A stretch of DNA of 64,000 bases from Clarireedia homoeocarpa (lineage: Eukaryota > Ascomycota > Leotiomycetes > Helotiales > Rutstroemiaceae), in the NCBI GenBank assembly GCA_001465935.1, contig LNKV01000062.1:99947-163946 (forward strand), read 5' to 3'. Below, in pieces: positions 34,551 through 46,714 of this stretch. A model generated the notes under the pieces. It was given only the letters and a program-made list of their open reading frames with translations. It was not told where the DNA came from and did no database searches. The translations under genes and the position numbers were made by a program. Every line of letters starts with the position of its first letter. Positions within the stretch are counted from its first letter, which is position 1.

Positions 34551-35675
34551 CTTGAGGTTACAACAAGAAACTTCGATACAAGCAACGTGTGTGCCTCTCG
34601 GGATGGAGAGCTCCGCAAATTAGAAATGTCGAACGTGCTGAAAAGTACACCGATGGGACAAATGAACGAGCGAGTGTGACGGGGAGAGGCTGCAGTACAT
34701 GCATAAATGTACCTCTCCGGATGAGTCTAAGATTCATCTAGTGATTCTAGTTTCGTCCGATTAGATGAAATCAAGCGAGATGAGACCATATCTTTCATCA
34801 GAGAGACAAATCTGCACAGGTCGGACACACCCTCTTCGGGGCAGATATTTGGGACGATATATTGTAGCTGAATACGGAGAGAACCTTAGTAGACCGGCCC
34901 CACTCGCTTAGTTTACAATTCTAACCCTCAACATCCCCCTATTTCCTGACCCTTGTTGAATAGTACATTACTGGGATGAAATCCATGAAACAGTAAGAAT
35001 TCATGTATGCTTTGTTGCATGTGTACTGCTATCTGGCCAGCTGGAAAGTACTGCCATTAAAATCTAGCCTGATTCACTTGCTAACTTCTGAAATACACAG
35101 AAATCAAATTTTAGAGAAGAGACTTCATATTTCAAGTATAATTTATAGAATGTGTTTACTTCTCACGTTTCCCACATTGCTTTCATTGGAGCAGTGGTAT
35201 CCTCCAGCATGAGTTTACGGTGCCGCTCACCCGAAAGAAGACCGACCTAAAATCACCAACATTGCCAACACCACCAACACCACCAACACCACCAGTCACA
35301 TTTTCGCCTTACCATACTTATAAGATGTTACATAGCTCTCCTTAAAGCAGCTTCCTAATTGAATCATTCATCCGAGTTATGACCAAGCTAATCAAAATTG
35401 CCAACAGGGTGGTCTTTCTGTACTTTCGGCATGCTATCAGGATTACTGAGATACATGGGTTTCGGTACTCTTCTGCAGTCAAGGTCCTTTGCAGAGTAGA
35501 GTAGCACTGCTATACTGGCGACATTAGTTCTACTAAGCCTACAGGAGGGAGGAGGACGCACTGTATAGGCCTGACACCTCACCTACTTGACCAGTATAGT
35601 CCTCTACAACGTCTTGTGGTTAGATATTCAATTTAATTATTTCACAATCGATAGATCATTGCCATCATAAACGCT
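34551..35675. other. Divergent intergenic region
   Basis: This lies between the 5' ends of the FAD oxidase (-) and the alpha/beta hydrolase (+). It contains four CACCAA-type units at about 35,260-35,295. No gene is supported. Confidence 0.55.
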
Positions 35676-36564
35676 ATGGCTTCTCCGCCTCCCGCTCCCG
35701 CATCTACCACCGGCCGCCCAAGCCTTACAGCTAAAGAAAACGCTATCATCGTGCTTGTTCAGGGCTCTTTCCAAACCCCATCGGTTTATCAGCCTTTAGG
35801 TCAACGGATTAGGTCCTTGGGCTATTCTATTGTTCATCCGTCACTACCCAGCTGTACCAATGTCGACGATCCTTCCTTTCCGTCAACCACGCTTATTGAT
35901 GATGCTCTTGCCATACGCCTCGAACTCATTCGTCAGGTCGAATATGAACACCGACTTGTAGTGGTGGTGATGCACTCGTATGGTGGATTGGTTGGCAGCG
36001 AAGCTGTTCCCAAGGAACTCACTTACGCTGATCGAAAAGCTCGAGGGCTATCTGGAGGCGTTGTTCATCTCTTTTACTTCAGTGCATTCATTCTTCCTGC
36101 AGGGAAATCCGTACTCGAAGTATTTGGGGAGTCTCCAAATAATGACGTAAAGGTACATAAATATTCTACACATAAATGATGTTTCAAAGAGGTTTCTTAC
36201 TAAGATCTCTTCACAGCCAGATGGTTGATTTAGTATTCTAAATGGTGCATCGATTCTCTACAACGATTCGCCAGACTCGGAAGCGGCATTGTGGGAATCA
36301 CGACTGATTCCTCAATCCTACAATGTCCAAAAGACCAAACTCACTCGCGCTGCATATAAATACACACCATCGACCTACCTCATATGCGAAAACGACCAGG
36401 CTGCTCCACTCCAGTATCAGGAGATGTTCGCGGCAACTGCGGGTGCTGAGGTTGATAAATGTAACTCAGGACACTCGCCGATGCTCAGCCAAACAGAGCT
36501 ACTTGCGGACAAGATTGTTGCAGTGACAGATGCGGCTGTTAAGAAAGCAAACCAAGGCATGTAG
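35676..36564 (+). pseudogene. Alpha/beta hydrolase with in-frame nonsense codon
   Basis: This is a small cytosolic alpha/beta-hydrolase_6-type esterase. Exon 1 is 35676-36152 and exon 2 is 36217-36564, with a 64-bp phase-0 intron. The strand-1 motif IIVLVQGSFQTPSVY, the nucleophile elbow VVVMHSYGGLVGSEA and the catalytic-His segment NSGHSPMLSQ are present. The start of exon 2 reads PDG, then TGA (36226-36228), then FSILNGASILYND in the same frame. The stop most likely replaces an Arg CGA codon, a single C-to-T change. No alternative GT/AG pair that I tried avoids it in frame. Unless read through, the product ends at about 162 residues and lacks the catalytic His. Confidence 0.8.
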
Positions 36565-36711
36565 TCATAGGGAGGGTAGAGTTATGATTGCTAATGATGG
36601 TCTTGGAAGACATAGATAGCACATTAAGCTTTGGAAATACGAGATATTTGATGACAAACGGTCTGATACAGTGCCGGCCTATAGTTCTAGCGACGGTCGA
36701 GCTCAGCTGCT

Positions 36712-37181
36712 TAAGCAACAACGTAAACCTTTACTGCTTCAGTAATATATTTCGAGTTGAGATCTAGGCTGACTATTACCTGACTAGATCCAACTAGCAA
36801 CTCTTGCTCAGTACTGTCTAATAGTCGACTTGTTAACAGCTATTTGATTTTCGAGTTAAGTCCAGTTCGGACAACGAACTTGAGGAATTCAGCTATACTG
36901 TTGTCTTGATACTCGTCGAGAGTATCTACAATCACTTATACTCTCTGGCTCTTGCAGAGGTCTAATATCTCTTGGGAGATATCCTAGAGCGTTCGCTATA
37001 AGGTAAAGTCTTCGTTAAAGCGTTCAAAAGCTGTATTCCAGCAGTAACGTAAAAGTTTATTAAGCTCCTTTTTCTGAGTTACTAAGTATAAAATCAGGCC
37101 CTTGATACTCGCTTCGATAGTATTGAGCTTGTAGTTGGTGTTTTGGCAGAAGAAATATATCACTACGGTCGATGGTTCCAC
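36712..37181 (-). pseudogene. Orphan NACHT-domain fragment of a second NLR-like gene
   Basis: A minus-strand fragment with NLR NACHT text: VVIYFFCQNTNYKLNTIEAS, GLILYLVTQKKEL, RFNEDFTL, VIVDTLDEYQDNSIAEFLKF (degraded Walker B), LLTSRLLDSTEQELL and VSLDLNSKYITEAVKVY. Stops replace expected tryptophans and other codons at several places, consistent with G-to-A transitions. Neither the P-loop part nor downstream repeats are present. It is a different subfamily from the NLR at 23-26 kb. Confidence 0.8.
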
Positions 37182-37661
37182 AACAGACTGGATTTGATGA
37201 TTATTATTATTGACTTATTCTGAAGTTGACACAATTAGAAACTAGGGGAGTAATCGACTACTCCTACAAGGTTAGTTCTTTGTTATATACACAGCAAAAT
37301 TCATTGGACCAAGCACCACAAGAACTTTTCCTTTCATTCAATGTGGTCAGCGGATTATATGCAGATTGCCGAGACGAAGTTCTCTGAGGCGGATATTTTG
37401 TGAGTGAAGGAGGTGAGCACATCCGCACTGGGAATGGGTGCTCAATAATTGCTCTTTCTCAACCATTTCGTCTTTTACGAACAGTGTTTAGAGGCTTTTG
37501 AAATCCTGCGCGGTGTATGCAGGCGGAGAGGTGCAGTGGTATCGCCAAGGAAGTTGAAGGCACTGCACCACTGCCATCCGTCTATAAAGTACTAGGTAAT
37601 ATACTGTAGTTTCACGGGCGTTTTGTGAAATACAATTGGCAGCCGTCCTATTTCTAGTTAG
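37182..37661. other. Spacer, nothing recognised
   Basis: This lies between the NACHT fragment and the P450 3' end. It is ordinary intergenic sequence with no coding, RNA or repeat feature visible. Confidence 0.5.
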
Positions 37662-39404
37662 CTAATGCGCAGGTGAGAGCAAGGTTGTGTATATTCTTAC
37701 CATCGGAAACAGCGTCGCAAACACCCTGATTTCTTCCGACTTAGGTGTAGCATGGTGCTTCCAATCCAGCTCCAATGCTGCCTTTCCAATCATGCCTGCC
37801 ATTGACAAGGGTACATATCTTCGAGCGAGACAGTCGTGTGAACCAGCACCAAACACGAGCCAATTTTTGGTTTTGGATTCGGCATCGCCAGATATCCAGC
37901 GCTCGGGATCGAAGAAATCGGGGTTAGGGTACACTTCTGGATCATGTAGTGCTGGGTAACAGGATGGAATGATCATAGACCCTTTAGGAACTGTATAGTT
38001 AGGTGTAACAGGGAAGTCCTTCGTCGCAAGGTACGGAACAAAGATGACAGGCGGCCGGTGACGGAGGAGCTCCTTAATGACCGCGTTGGTATAGGTGAGT
38101 GATTCTAACATGGGAAGATCAAAGGGTTTATTCCTATCACCTCCTCGTGCCGCCAAGTTCTCTTCTCGTAATCGATCGAGTACATCAGGCCGCTGGGCGA
38201 GAATCTGAAACAACCAAGTGGTAGCACTACTTGACGCATCCTGGGATGCAAAAAGGAAAGTGAACAATGTCTCTCCAATTTCCTCATTCGAGAATTCACG
38301 GATGAGATTGGTCGGTTTCTCAATGTCAGTCTCCCCCTCCGCGACTTTTTGGCGATATTTTTCAGACTCCAACATATGAAGCACCCAATGGTCAACGATG
38401 CAGGTGGGCGCAGCACCGGTTGCCATATTTGCCTTACACGCGGCCGCACATTTGGCGAATTCGACATGAACAGCATCTGCAGTCCGTTTTCCGAGCCAGG
38501 GCTTAGTGAATGGTATGTACATTGAGAGCGGGACGTTGACCAGCTCAAGCGCAGCGGTGGCAAGATAGAAGTCATCGGCAATCTTCTTGACCGCGTCCTG
38601 AGATATATAATCACCAAAGAATGTACGACATGAGATGGCACAATTGATCTCGCGGAATAAGGGCATGAAAGCCATTGACTGTCCTTCATTCGCCTGGCTA
38701 GCGGTAACGAACTTGTCGAAATAATCCGACAACACCTTTTCTTGCACAGGCAGGTAGGTGGATATGGCTTTATTGGTGAATAGGGGAGTCAGTCCCCGTC
38801 GATACTCGGCATGAGCCTTGCCCTGAAGAAATACCCATGCTTTGTGGCCTAAGATATCTTTGGCAATAGGTACTATGCATGGTTCGGCAAAATCGGGCGA
38901 CTTGAATACTTTATGGGCAATATCTCGGTCAGAGGCGAGCACGACGAACCTAGAAGGAATAGTGTGAGAAAGGACTGGATTATGTACAACCATCCACCAC
39001 ATGGAGGCAAAAATAAATGAAGTACATACTTGTGGAATACAGATACGCAGCTGAGAGGACCACTCGCCCACTGTGCAAGATAAGATTCGAATTTTGGATG
39101 GAGCGCTTGGAGAAACGGACCCATGAGTGGGATCTTGAATGGCGGTCCTGCGATAGGACCCTTTCGTTTGATATACATGACTGGAGGGAGCATCAGCTAT
39201 TTGAAACCTTATATGTTATTCGGTTTTGCATTTACCTTGATCGTAAATAATCACACCAAGTAGAAAAGTAATAACATATTGCCAGGCGTGCCAGCCAGCG
39301 AAAGTATCCAATAGAGTATTGTGTGACTGGGAAGTGATTGAAGGCCATATCTGCTGCTGTAGCTCAGGCTGTGCCATAGAGGAGTTGAGAACTTGCACAT
39401 CCAT
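37662..39404 (-). CDS. Cytochrome P450 related to sterol C-22 desaturase (CYP61/ERG5-like)
   Basis: This is an ER-anchored P450. The exons are 39236-39404, 39030-39180 and 37662-38949, with introns of 55 and 80 bp; lengths sum to exactly 536 codons including stop (535 residues). An N-terminal membrane helix (YVITFLLGVIIYDQ) leads to YIKRKGPIAGPPFK and GPLSCVSVFHKFVVLASDRD, a pattern characteristic of CYP61. The I-helix is LFTFLFASQDASSSATTW, the K-helix KELLRHRP, and the heme loop FGAGSHDCLARRY with Cys480. The residue after the usual CxG position is Ala instead of Gly, and sequence outside the motifs looks divergent, so this is probably an accessory paralogue and not the essential ergosterol enzyme. 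It is transcribed divergently from a Zn2Cys6 regulator, which may control it. Confidence 0.87.
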
Positions 39405-39744
39405 TTTGAACCTCCGAAGTAAAGACAAACCTCATAGTTCCAGTAACTAGATAATTGGTGCTTCATGCCCTTTTATAAGTTGTATGTCCCGGTTACCGGG
39501 TGAATCTCAGCGCTGCGAAGATTTATGAAGAGACAACAGGGCTGTAGACTCTCGCTCCATGGCATCAAATCTAATCCATACAGCTTCCCTGCCTTGAACC
39601 AAAAAGTGGTCCCTTGCCGTCGCCATCGAAGCACAAGGGAAGACGTCTCGTCTCGACTCATCTTGATGTCCAATTTCTTTTGGAGTTTTCGTCAATCCCG
39701 TGCTGGCATACAAAATGTGCGGAATATACAGTGTAGAAGCTAAT

Positions 39745-39850
39745 CGAAAAAGGACTAGACCCCGCAACGCACTGTGTCTTCTTATATCACCTGTTAGTCG
39801 ATAATACATCGGCTCATGTTGATACGGGAGCGGGGTCTAGTCCACTTTCG
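39745..39850. promoter_or_regulatory. 21-bp inverted repeat between P450 and Zn2Cys6 regulator
   Basis: CGAAAAAGGACTAGACCCCGC at 39745-39765 matches the reverse complement of 39830-39850 at 19 of 21 positions, with a 64-bp loop. A further related half-site, CTAATCCTTTTCGGG, lies near 39,871-39,885. The region lies within the 831-bp divergent promoter. It may be a regulator-binding array or the termini of a tiny MITE-like remnant. Confidence 0.6.
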
Positions 39851-40235
39851 GCTAGACATACTTTGCGGAATCTAATCCTTTTCGGGTTAAGAGTCTCGTA
39901 AACAAATCACCCATGATGAGCATTACTCAGCACGACGACGGAAAGCGGAAAGCAGAAATTGGATGTCAAGTCACGGAGGAGGATAACTACCTGCCGAAGC
40001 TAGCATTCCGACACCCCTGAGCAGTGTGATTTCTTGATGTCTAATGTGCATAGTTTTGATAGCCTGATTTTTACTGATCTGCCATCCAAATTTGGTGTTT
40101 TGACCATGTTTGATTAGCCATTGACTACTTACTGGCCCTTACAGGGCGAACTGATTTTCTTCAAGTCTGTGTCGGCTATCCCCAGAGACTCTCTTTCAAC
40201 CTTGACTGCCCCATTGTAAAGATCAGAATTACACA

Positions 40236-41836
40236 ATGCGACACACTCTTCGCCGGTCGTGTGCTGCATGTGCCAGGTCTAAACACAGCTGCGACCTTCG
40301 CACACCGCGCTGTTCTCGCTGTCTTAAACGAAACGTTAAGTGCATCTATGCGAACGAACCCTTGAACACCGCACAGCTAGCGACTCGTCGAGAAAACGGC
40401 GAATCGGTAAGGTATTCGACTGCTTCTGGGCCTCTCACTAGCTATAGATTCGGATCTCTTGATCCCTTTGAGTCATATCCACAAACAAGACTTCCTCGGG
40501 AACACGTGCAACGCCTTATCCACAGCTGTATGTATGATTCTCTTTGGCCACATCAACATAATAGCTTACTAGGACAGTTCTTCACAAGATTGCTTTCCAA
40601 TACTATCCGCTGGATCTGAGTGCGACCTCAAATCCGTTCCTTATCTCTTGGTGGCCACTCGCTTTGGGTGACCCGGCATTATTTCACGTCTCGCTGCAGA
40701 CGGCATGCCTCGACGAGGAGCGGCTTGCCCAGAAAGGGTTTGAAACTTCCGAAATACTCATGGCCGATTCTGTGGCACTACTTAGACGGAAAGTCGAAGA
40801 TGTGACACTCGCTGTGCAAGATGGTACTATGAACTCTGTCATTACTTTGGCAACTATCGAAGTGAGATTTTTCAAGGTCCTGTTATCCTTTCGTTCCGCT
40901 GTGGCTGATGTTTTATGGTTCTTAGTTCGGGAAGGGCAACGTCAAGGTTGCCGAAATGCATGTGGAAGGGGTGAAAAGACTGATTAAGATGAGAGGTGGT
41001 ATCAATGCGGTGAGACAGACAAGCCCGCTCACGGCGAGAATGGTTAGCTGGTAAGCCACCTGAACACTTTGGAGAGAATTTAAGTTCACACTTATCAAAG
41101 GGTATCAATGCTGATTATGGGCCATCCTCAATTCGAAACCCAGGATGATGCCGGCGTCGGACATGGCATACCTCCTGTTCCTGAATGGCAGTTGCTGTCG
41201 ATTGCAGATGATGATTGTTTATCCGAGTTCTGTAACATTGGCATCGACTCAGAAGTTGGGAACGTCTTCACACACCTCCGCAATATTTTCCAACGAGCAT
41301 CTCTGAATCCTTTGCCAACTACACATCTTCATGATCTGACATGTTTCGTCGTGCATCGACTTCTTCCCTCAGCTCTAGACACTGCAAATCCTTGTTCATC
41401 ACCGGTCGAAGAATGCATCCGCTGCGCAATCATACTTTACATGTTCATTGTCCATGGACCAACGTACTATTCCCACGCAGTTATATTGAATAAAATCGTC
41501 TCCCAGTTTATTGAAAACCTCGACAGACTTGATTTAGAACCTCGAGTATATAATTCACTCGACGTATGGCTTCTTGGAATTGGAATGGTAGCAGCAACTG
41601 GCACAGTCTTATACCAGCGATTTATGCAGAAAGCATGCGCGGCGAGTGCTTCTCTTCAACTAATAGATTCCAATGCAGCCTTAGTCCGCATCAGAGACGT
41701 TTTATGGTTAATGATGCCTCTGATTGAAAATACATTTCGGTCCCATTGGGACGCTGTATTGAATACCACCTGCCGACCAGGATCGGTGGGGCTCACGGTC
41801 TCTGTCTCAGCCATGACCGAAGATGCAGTTTCTTGA
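40236..41836 (+). CDS. Zn2Cys6 fungal transcription factor
   Basis: This is a binuclear zinc-cluster regulator. The DNA-binding domain is at residues 9-36 (Cys9, 12, 19, 26, 29 and 36; CAACARSKHSC...CSRCLKRNVKC), close to the N-terminus. The inferred exons are 40236-40531, 40573-40861, 40926-41050 and 41101-41836; they total 1,446 nt, or 481 residues. The first intron, at 41 bp, is very short and is the least certain join. After splicing the middle region reads AFQYYPLDLSATSNPFLISW and GFETSEILMADSVALLRRKV, typical of the fungal-specific regulatory domain of secondary-metabolism-type factors. No nonsense codons remain in the spliced frame. Its divergent neighbour is the P450, a usual pathway-regulator arrangement. 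Confidence 0.85.
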
Positions 41837-44752
41837 GAAACTCCCCAACTCAGGTTGCTATACAGACAAAATCAATCTTTCTAATATCTCCGGTTCGGAA
41901 AGACCAGCACCAGATGGTTAAGGGCTATCTCAAGATACAAATTTCAAAGCTGTTCAGCTGAATATATCCTCGCTTCATACATATAAGTCTGGCTACAACT
42001 GAAAGGAACTTTATACTCGACAAGTAACCGTCATAATGTCCAGCCAAAGCGGTATTTCTGGGTGACCTCGCGCAACCTACTGTGAACCGACATTACTCAA
42101 CATGGTCGGTTTCTGCTAGCCAAGATAGATGCGTAGCATCTTTACAACTTGCTCTTTCTCGGACTTTTACATACATAAGATGAGTTGTGGCACTCAAGGT
42201 ACAGCACTCGGCACTTACTTTTCAGCAATTGGCATCCAGAATCTAGCCTCGCTTTGGGGCGGCGGGCTCACCTGAGTGAATCGTGTATTCAAGGACATCG
42301 TTGGTCTTTTCGATGACTTCACTAACTCACGGGTTCTTGGTCGGGGCTACGGAATACAGGATAGCAAGATCTTTCGAGATGCTGTTCCGTTGCAATGAAT
42401 CAATTATGTTGACGTCTGCAGTCTGAATTTGACTCGCATCTCAGAACTACTAGCACGCAGCAAGCTGTCGTGCAAATTATGTCTTACACCCACCTGCTTG
42501 GGTGTGGCGATTTAGAATGGAGCCGTCGTTATGGACTCTGTGAAGTAAACGCTCAGCAATCAATGAGACGACGCTTCAGCCCCCGCATGGCGAAGTTTGT
42601 CATGAAATTTGTGATGTCAGTGTTGATGTATTCAACTAATCGATGCCTCCATCAAAGGAAGATTTGACAGATCACCCCATATAAGCAGAAGTTCGAGAAC
42701 CTAGTGGGGGCATGGCCTATTCCACCACAAAACTTACCCAGGTCGTCCATATATTCCACATCCAAATCTCTGCACAGTCTATGATCTCTGATTGTTTTTC
42801 GAATCCCAAAGATACCAAATGATTCAATATTGTACGCGATGCATCAATGGGTCTTAGTGTAGCCCTTCCTGCGATGGGCTAGGGACGCGCGACATTCGAT
42901 TGTCGATTTCTTCTTTTGGAACCTGCGCACAACGGAGCAGAAATTTCAGCTGGTATAGGGAGAGCTCTATCATATCAAGTGCCCGCGGATGCTCGGTCAC
43001 TCGAAGCCATCGTGCTGCTCACTAGGTCAAAGCAACTATGTGAGAATCTAACTGAGATTTCTGTGGCGATCTTTAAAGAGCTCTGCTACCAAAGTACCAA
43101 CAGATTGGGCTGCATTTGCGGAAGGAGTTCCTTGCCTGGAGCTAGTTTGTTATTGTTCTGTGGGCCATGACTATTCCAAACATCAAGTTTGAACTGGATG
43201 GCGAGCAATAATAGTTAGCAAAGAATTGTAATATGGGCAGTCGGTGGCAGCAAGAGAACTCTACGAGCTCTAAAGTCCAAATCCGCTGCACCTCCTTCTA
43301 GAAACAGCATACAAATATAAATGAATATATAAATCCAATGGTGCCTTACTACGGTACAATCGCAGTCGTTGGATCGCCCGTAATTTACCAGCCTATGGCT
43401 ATGGCTTCTATCTTGTCTTGGAAAGGGTCCGGAGAGAATGACATCAAAGGCCAAGGAATGTCAGCTCAAATAAATGTGCTACATATTTGAGATAGCAGCC
43501 AGAAGCCTTGCTTATAAGAGAAATTGATATTTGGATGATTATAATCTCCATCTGGAATAAATTCTGAAATAATTTTGAAATAATTTTGAATTGCTGCAGA
43601 GTTTAAAGGGCTATACTATACTAGAGTACCTGGGTGGCTTATATCCTTCGTATAGGGACAGGGCACCAATCATAACTTAGATCCTTTGACGAGCAGACAA
43701 GTGATACAATCGTAAGACTTACTCTACTACATACAATCAATCCAATCGAACATTTGAGCAGATTTCGCAAGGTGAAACAAGGATATATTCCCATACACTT
43801 GGCAGTGACGGATTCATTCCTCGACTTCCTTGTGCATCTAAAAATCTTTGAAAGGCGGACGGCGGTCAAATCGAAATCCAAATCTCAAAGGGATAGAAGT
43901 CATTCACTCATTGTAAGGCTCAATTAAGGCTACGCTACCCCACTGAAATCCGAGCGGAATACCTACACCTACCACATACCTACCACACGATCCCTACGAC
44001 ACACCAACAAACAACAAACAACAACCAAACGACCGGATTTCTCTTATATTCAATATTCGATAATCGACACATACAGATCAGTACCATAACGACCTGCCGA
44101 TCTTCGAGCGCCTGTCCTGCAATCTAAACCATATCTAAACGACCTCGGTTCATTGACGAAAAGAATTACGGATTACAGCTCAGTTTCTGTCTAGGAAGGA
44201 TACATTCCTTGTCCGACAACTACGAACCACACCCAAGAAGCAACGATTAAGAGCTACGACGAACCACCACACTCGACCTCAGAAGACTATCCCATACCTG
44301 GTAGCAACCTCGAAAACAACCGCCTGCGCAACGCTTGGAACATTCACATCAAACGAATACCACTCAACCTCATAAATCATCAGCAGGCTTGGAGAGTTCA
44401 CGATATTAGTCGTAGGCAGATGCCGCGGGGAGGCTCGAAGGCCTGCCGTGTACTTTGCAGCCGTTGAGGACAAGCAGGGGAGGCAAAGGACTCGTTCTAT
44501 TTGCTGCAAGTGCTAGGCATTCTTCATTCCGCCGGCCATCAACTTTCTGATACAACGAAAACCGCCCATCCATTAAAAGTGAGAAGAGTTAGGGACTCCA
44601 CCATATAGACCGAGCAGAGGCGAGAAAATCTTACCAAGGAAAGCATTGTCGAAATAGTCTACATCTTCATCTGTATCGCCTGGATTTCCTATGCGAGCAG
44701 TCGTCATTTTGGTCAGCCAGACATCTCCTGAGGCCAGACAAGAGGGATTGGC
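41837..44752. other. Long spacer, possible gene debris
   Basis: About 2.9 kb without a supportable gene. A minus-strand frame around 42,215-42,350 reads plausibly (MSLNTRFTQVSPPPQSEARF, then a GTAAGT donor) but leads to no credible second exon. A plus frame at 42,916-43,170 is open but unrecognised. The right end, from about 43,930, is C/A-rich with CAACAAACAACAAACAACAA, typical of a long fungal 5' leader for the gene at 44,753. Confidence 0.4.
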
Positions 44753-46714
44753 ATGGATTCGCAGTTTCCTGCTTCTCGAGAGGAACTATATCATGTTCAA
44801 ATGGATGTGAAGCATGTACAAGCCGTACAGACCAATCATGGAGACCGCTTGCTGAGACTCGAGAAGCGACAGGCTGATGACGCTGCTCTCAAATCGGTCT
44901 GGGGTGCGGGATCACCGTTTCCTAGTGTCCTGAGCGGTACTCCTCAGCACGGTACTTTCAATATTCTACTTCTTGACTCAATTCTTATACTAATTTAATA
45001 TTATGCAGGTCCGGTTCACAACTCGCCTACCGATGTTTTCGATGATTTTGACGATGAGCAAGGACAGAACCTACTCGGCAGTCTACAGTTGGAGGCTGAT
45101 GAAGAGCCTGTGCGTAGAGGCGCATCAAGAGCGAATAGCGTTCGCTTCGATGTCAGCGCTCTTCAGGGATCACATTGGGCCCAGAACTCTCGGTCGTCAG
45201 GAGAGTTTGCTCCAGCTCGTCCAAGCAGTGGTTTTGGAAGTCATCCCATGACCGAGCGCTCCCTGTCGCACAAGTCTGATGGCAGACATAGCTCCGCCGG
45301 CCACAGTGTTCATTCTACACATTCTGTGCCATCTGGGCGGACAAGCAGTCTAGGTTTGGATACTAACTTTTTGATTGGTGATCCGGATGACGATTCACCT
45401 TTGGATATGCCCGACCCCCCTCCAGGCTTGTTCATATTAGGAACGGTGCCTTCAATAATTAGGTGCTGGCTTACAGTGAATTTCTCTCACAATGCTCTTC
45501 TATATGCCGACATATGTACTGGCTCACAGAAGTCCATCCTCGAGTACTCACTTGTGAAGGAGCTGGGCCTTGTTGATCAAGTACGGAAAGATCCTACCAG
45601 CAGTAGCTACATCATTAGACTACCTGTGTATCTGCCAGAAGCAATCGTTACCCAACCAACATCGAGGTCAAATAGTCCTGCTCCACAACTGCCCACTCTC
45701 ACAGCGAATTTTCATGTCGCCGGTATGAACCAACGGCCTGTTACCGATCGCAAGAAAGCCATTCGAGTATTCCTTGGTAGCGATACCCTTCGTGCACACA
45801 ACGCAGACGTCCTGTTCTCACAAAATCTTATGACCTTATACGGAGATGATCGTAACAAGCTGTCAGTGCCTTTCGTGCGACCAGAAGATGAGAATTCGTT
45901 TAAGCACATATGCACCTCTAACGTTCCTCTTGAAAAGAATGAGCTCAAAGCCACAGCCATCCCCTTTACTCCCAGCGAACAGCGATCGAAGAATGACACT
46001 CCGAATAAAATCTCTCCAAGTGACATAGGAATACCACGTAATGAGAACGTAAAGCTACCAAGCTTAGATATTCAACCAGAAAGTACAGTCGCACCCCTAA
46101 ACAACTCTTCCGCTATTTATACTTCACCCGCCCACAGTCCTCATCCTACATCGGATTCAGAAGGCGGTATGAAAGCCAACGGCAGTGTCACTGACTCGGA
46201 AAAGCTACATACACCTGCATCAAGTGTAACTGAAGCAGGCAAAGCCGATGCTACAACTGCCACTGACAATACCAAGGCATCATCTATGGGCACTTGGGGT
46301 TCGTGGCGACAGGGCAGCACTCCTATAAGCAGTGAAAATAACGGCGACTCTCCAAGTGGTTATCAGAGGGCTGTGCGCAGCGGCCGAAGTATGAAGGTGC
46401 TCAAACCATCCAAATCCATTACATCAACATCAGCAGTAACACCCGGCCGGTCTACTTCTGGGGCGAAAACTGGGGCAGCTTATGAACCCGCTCCGCTGCG
46501 GTCGACGGCCGAGCTACCCAGAAGAAAAAGTCAGGTAAATGGGATGGAGAACCAGCAACCGCTTCGCTGGGAACCCAAAAGAGTGAGTTCGGAAGAGCAG
46601 AAGAGCACTCGAACCATTGCGGCGATTCCCAGATCTTCGAATCCGGTGGGCGGCGCTTCGGCATTTGCTTGGATGAACCCGAACAAGCCGAAAGCCACAA
46701 CCGCTGATTCTTGA
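44753..46714 (+). CDS. Conserved Ser/Pro-rich fungal protein of unknown function
   Basis: A 634-residue protein from two exons, 44753-44951 and 45009-46714, with a 57-bp intron ending TTATGCAG. The first 60 residues form a short coiled-coil-like segment (HVQAVQTNHGDRLLRLEKRQ) followed by KSVWGAGSPFPSVLSGTPQ, a block I associate with conserved filamentous-ascomycete proteins. The middle (PPGLFILGTVPSIIRCWLTV, FSHNALLYADICTGSQKSIL) is a compact, hydrophobic folded region of about 180 residues containing LGSDTLRAHNADVLFSQNL. The last 250 residues are low-complexity and Ser/Thr/Pro-rich. Some genome annotations attach ubiquitin-hydrolase names to such proteins, but I see no catalytic Cys/His boxes. 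Confidence 0.82.

Noticed and set aside
45712..46028. Minus- and alternate-frame open stretches inside the 44.7-46.7 kb gene
   Set aside because: These are shadows of the plus-strand coding exon, with no start or domain support.
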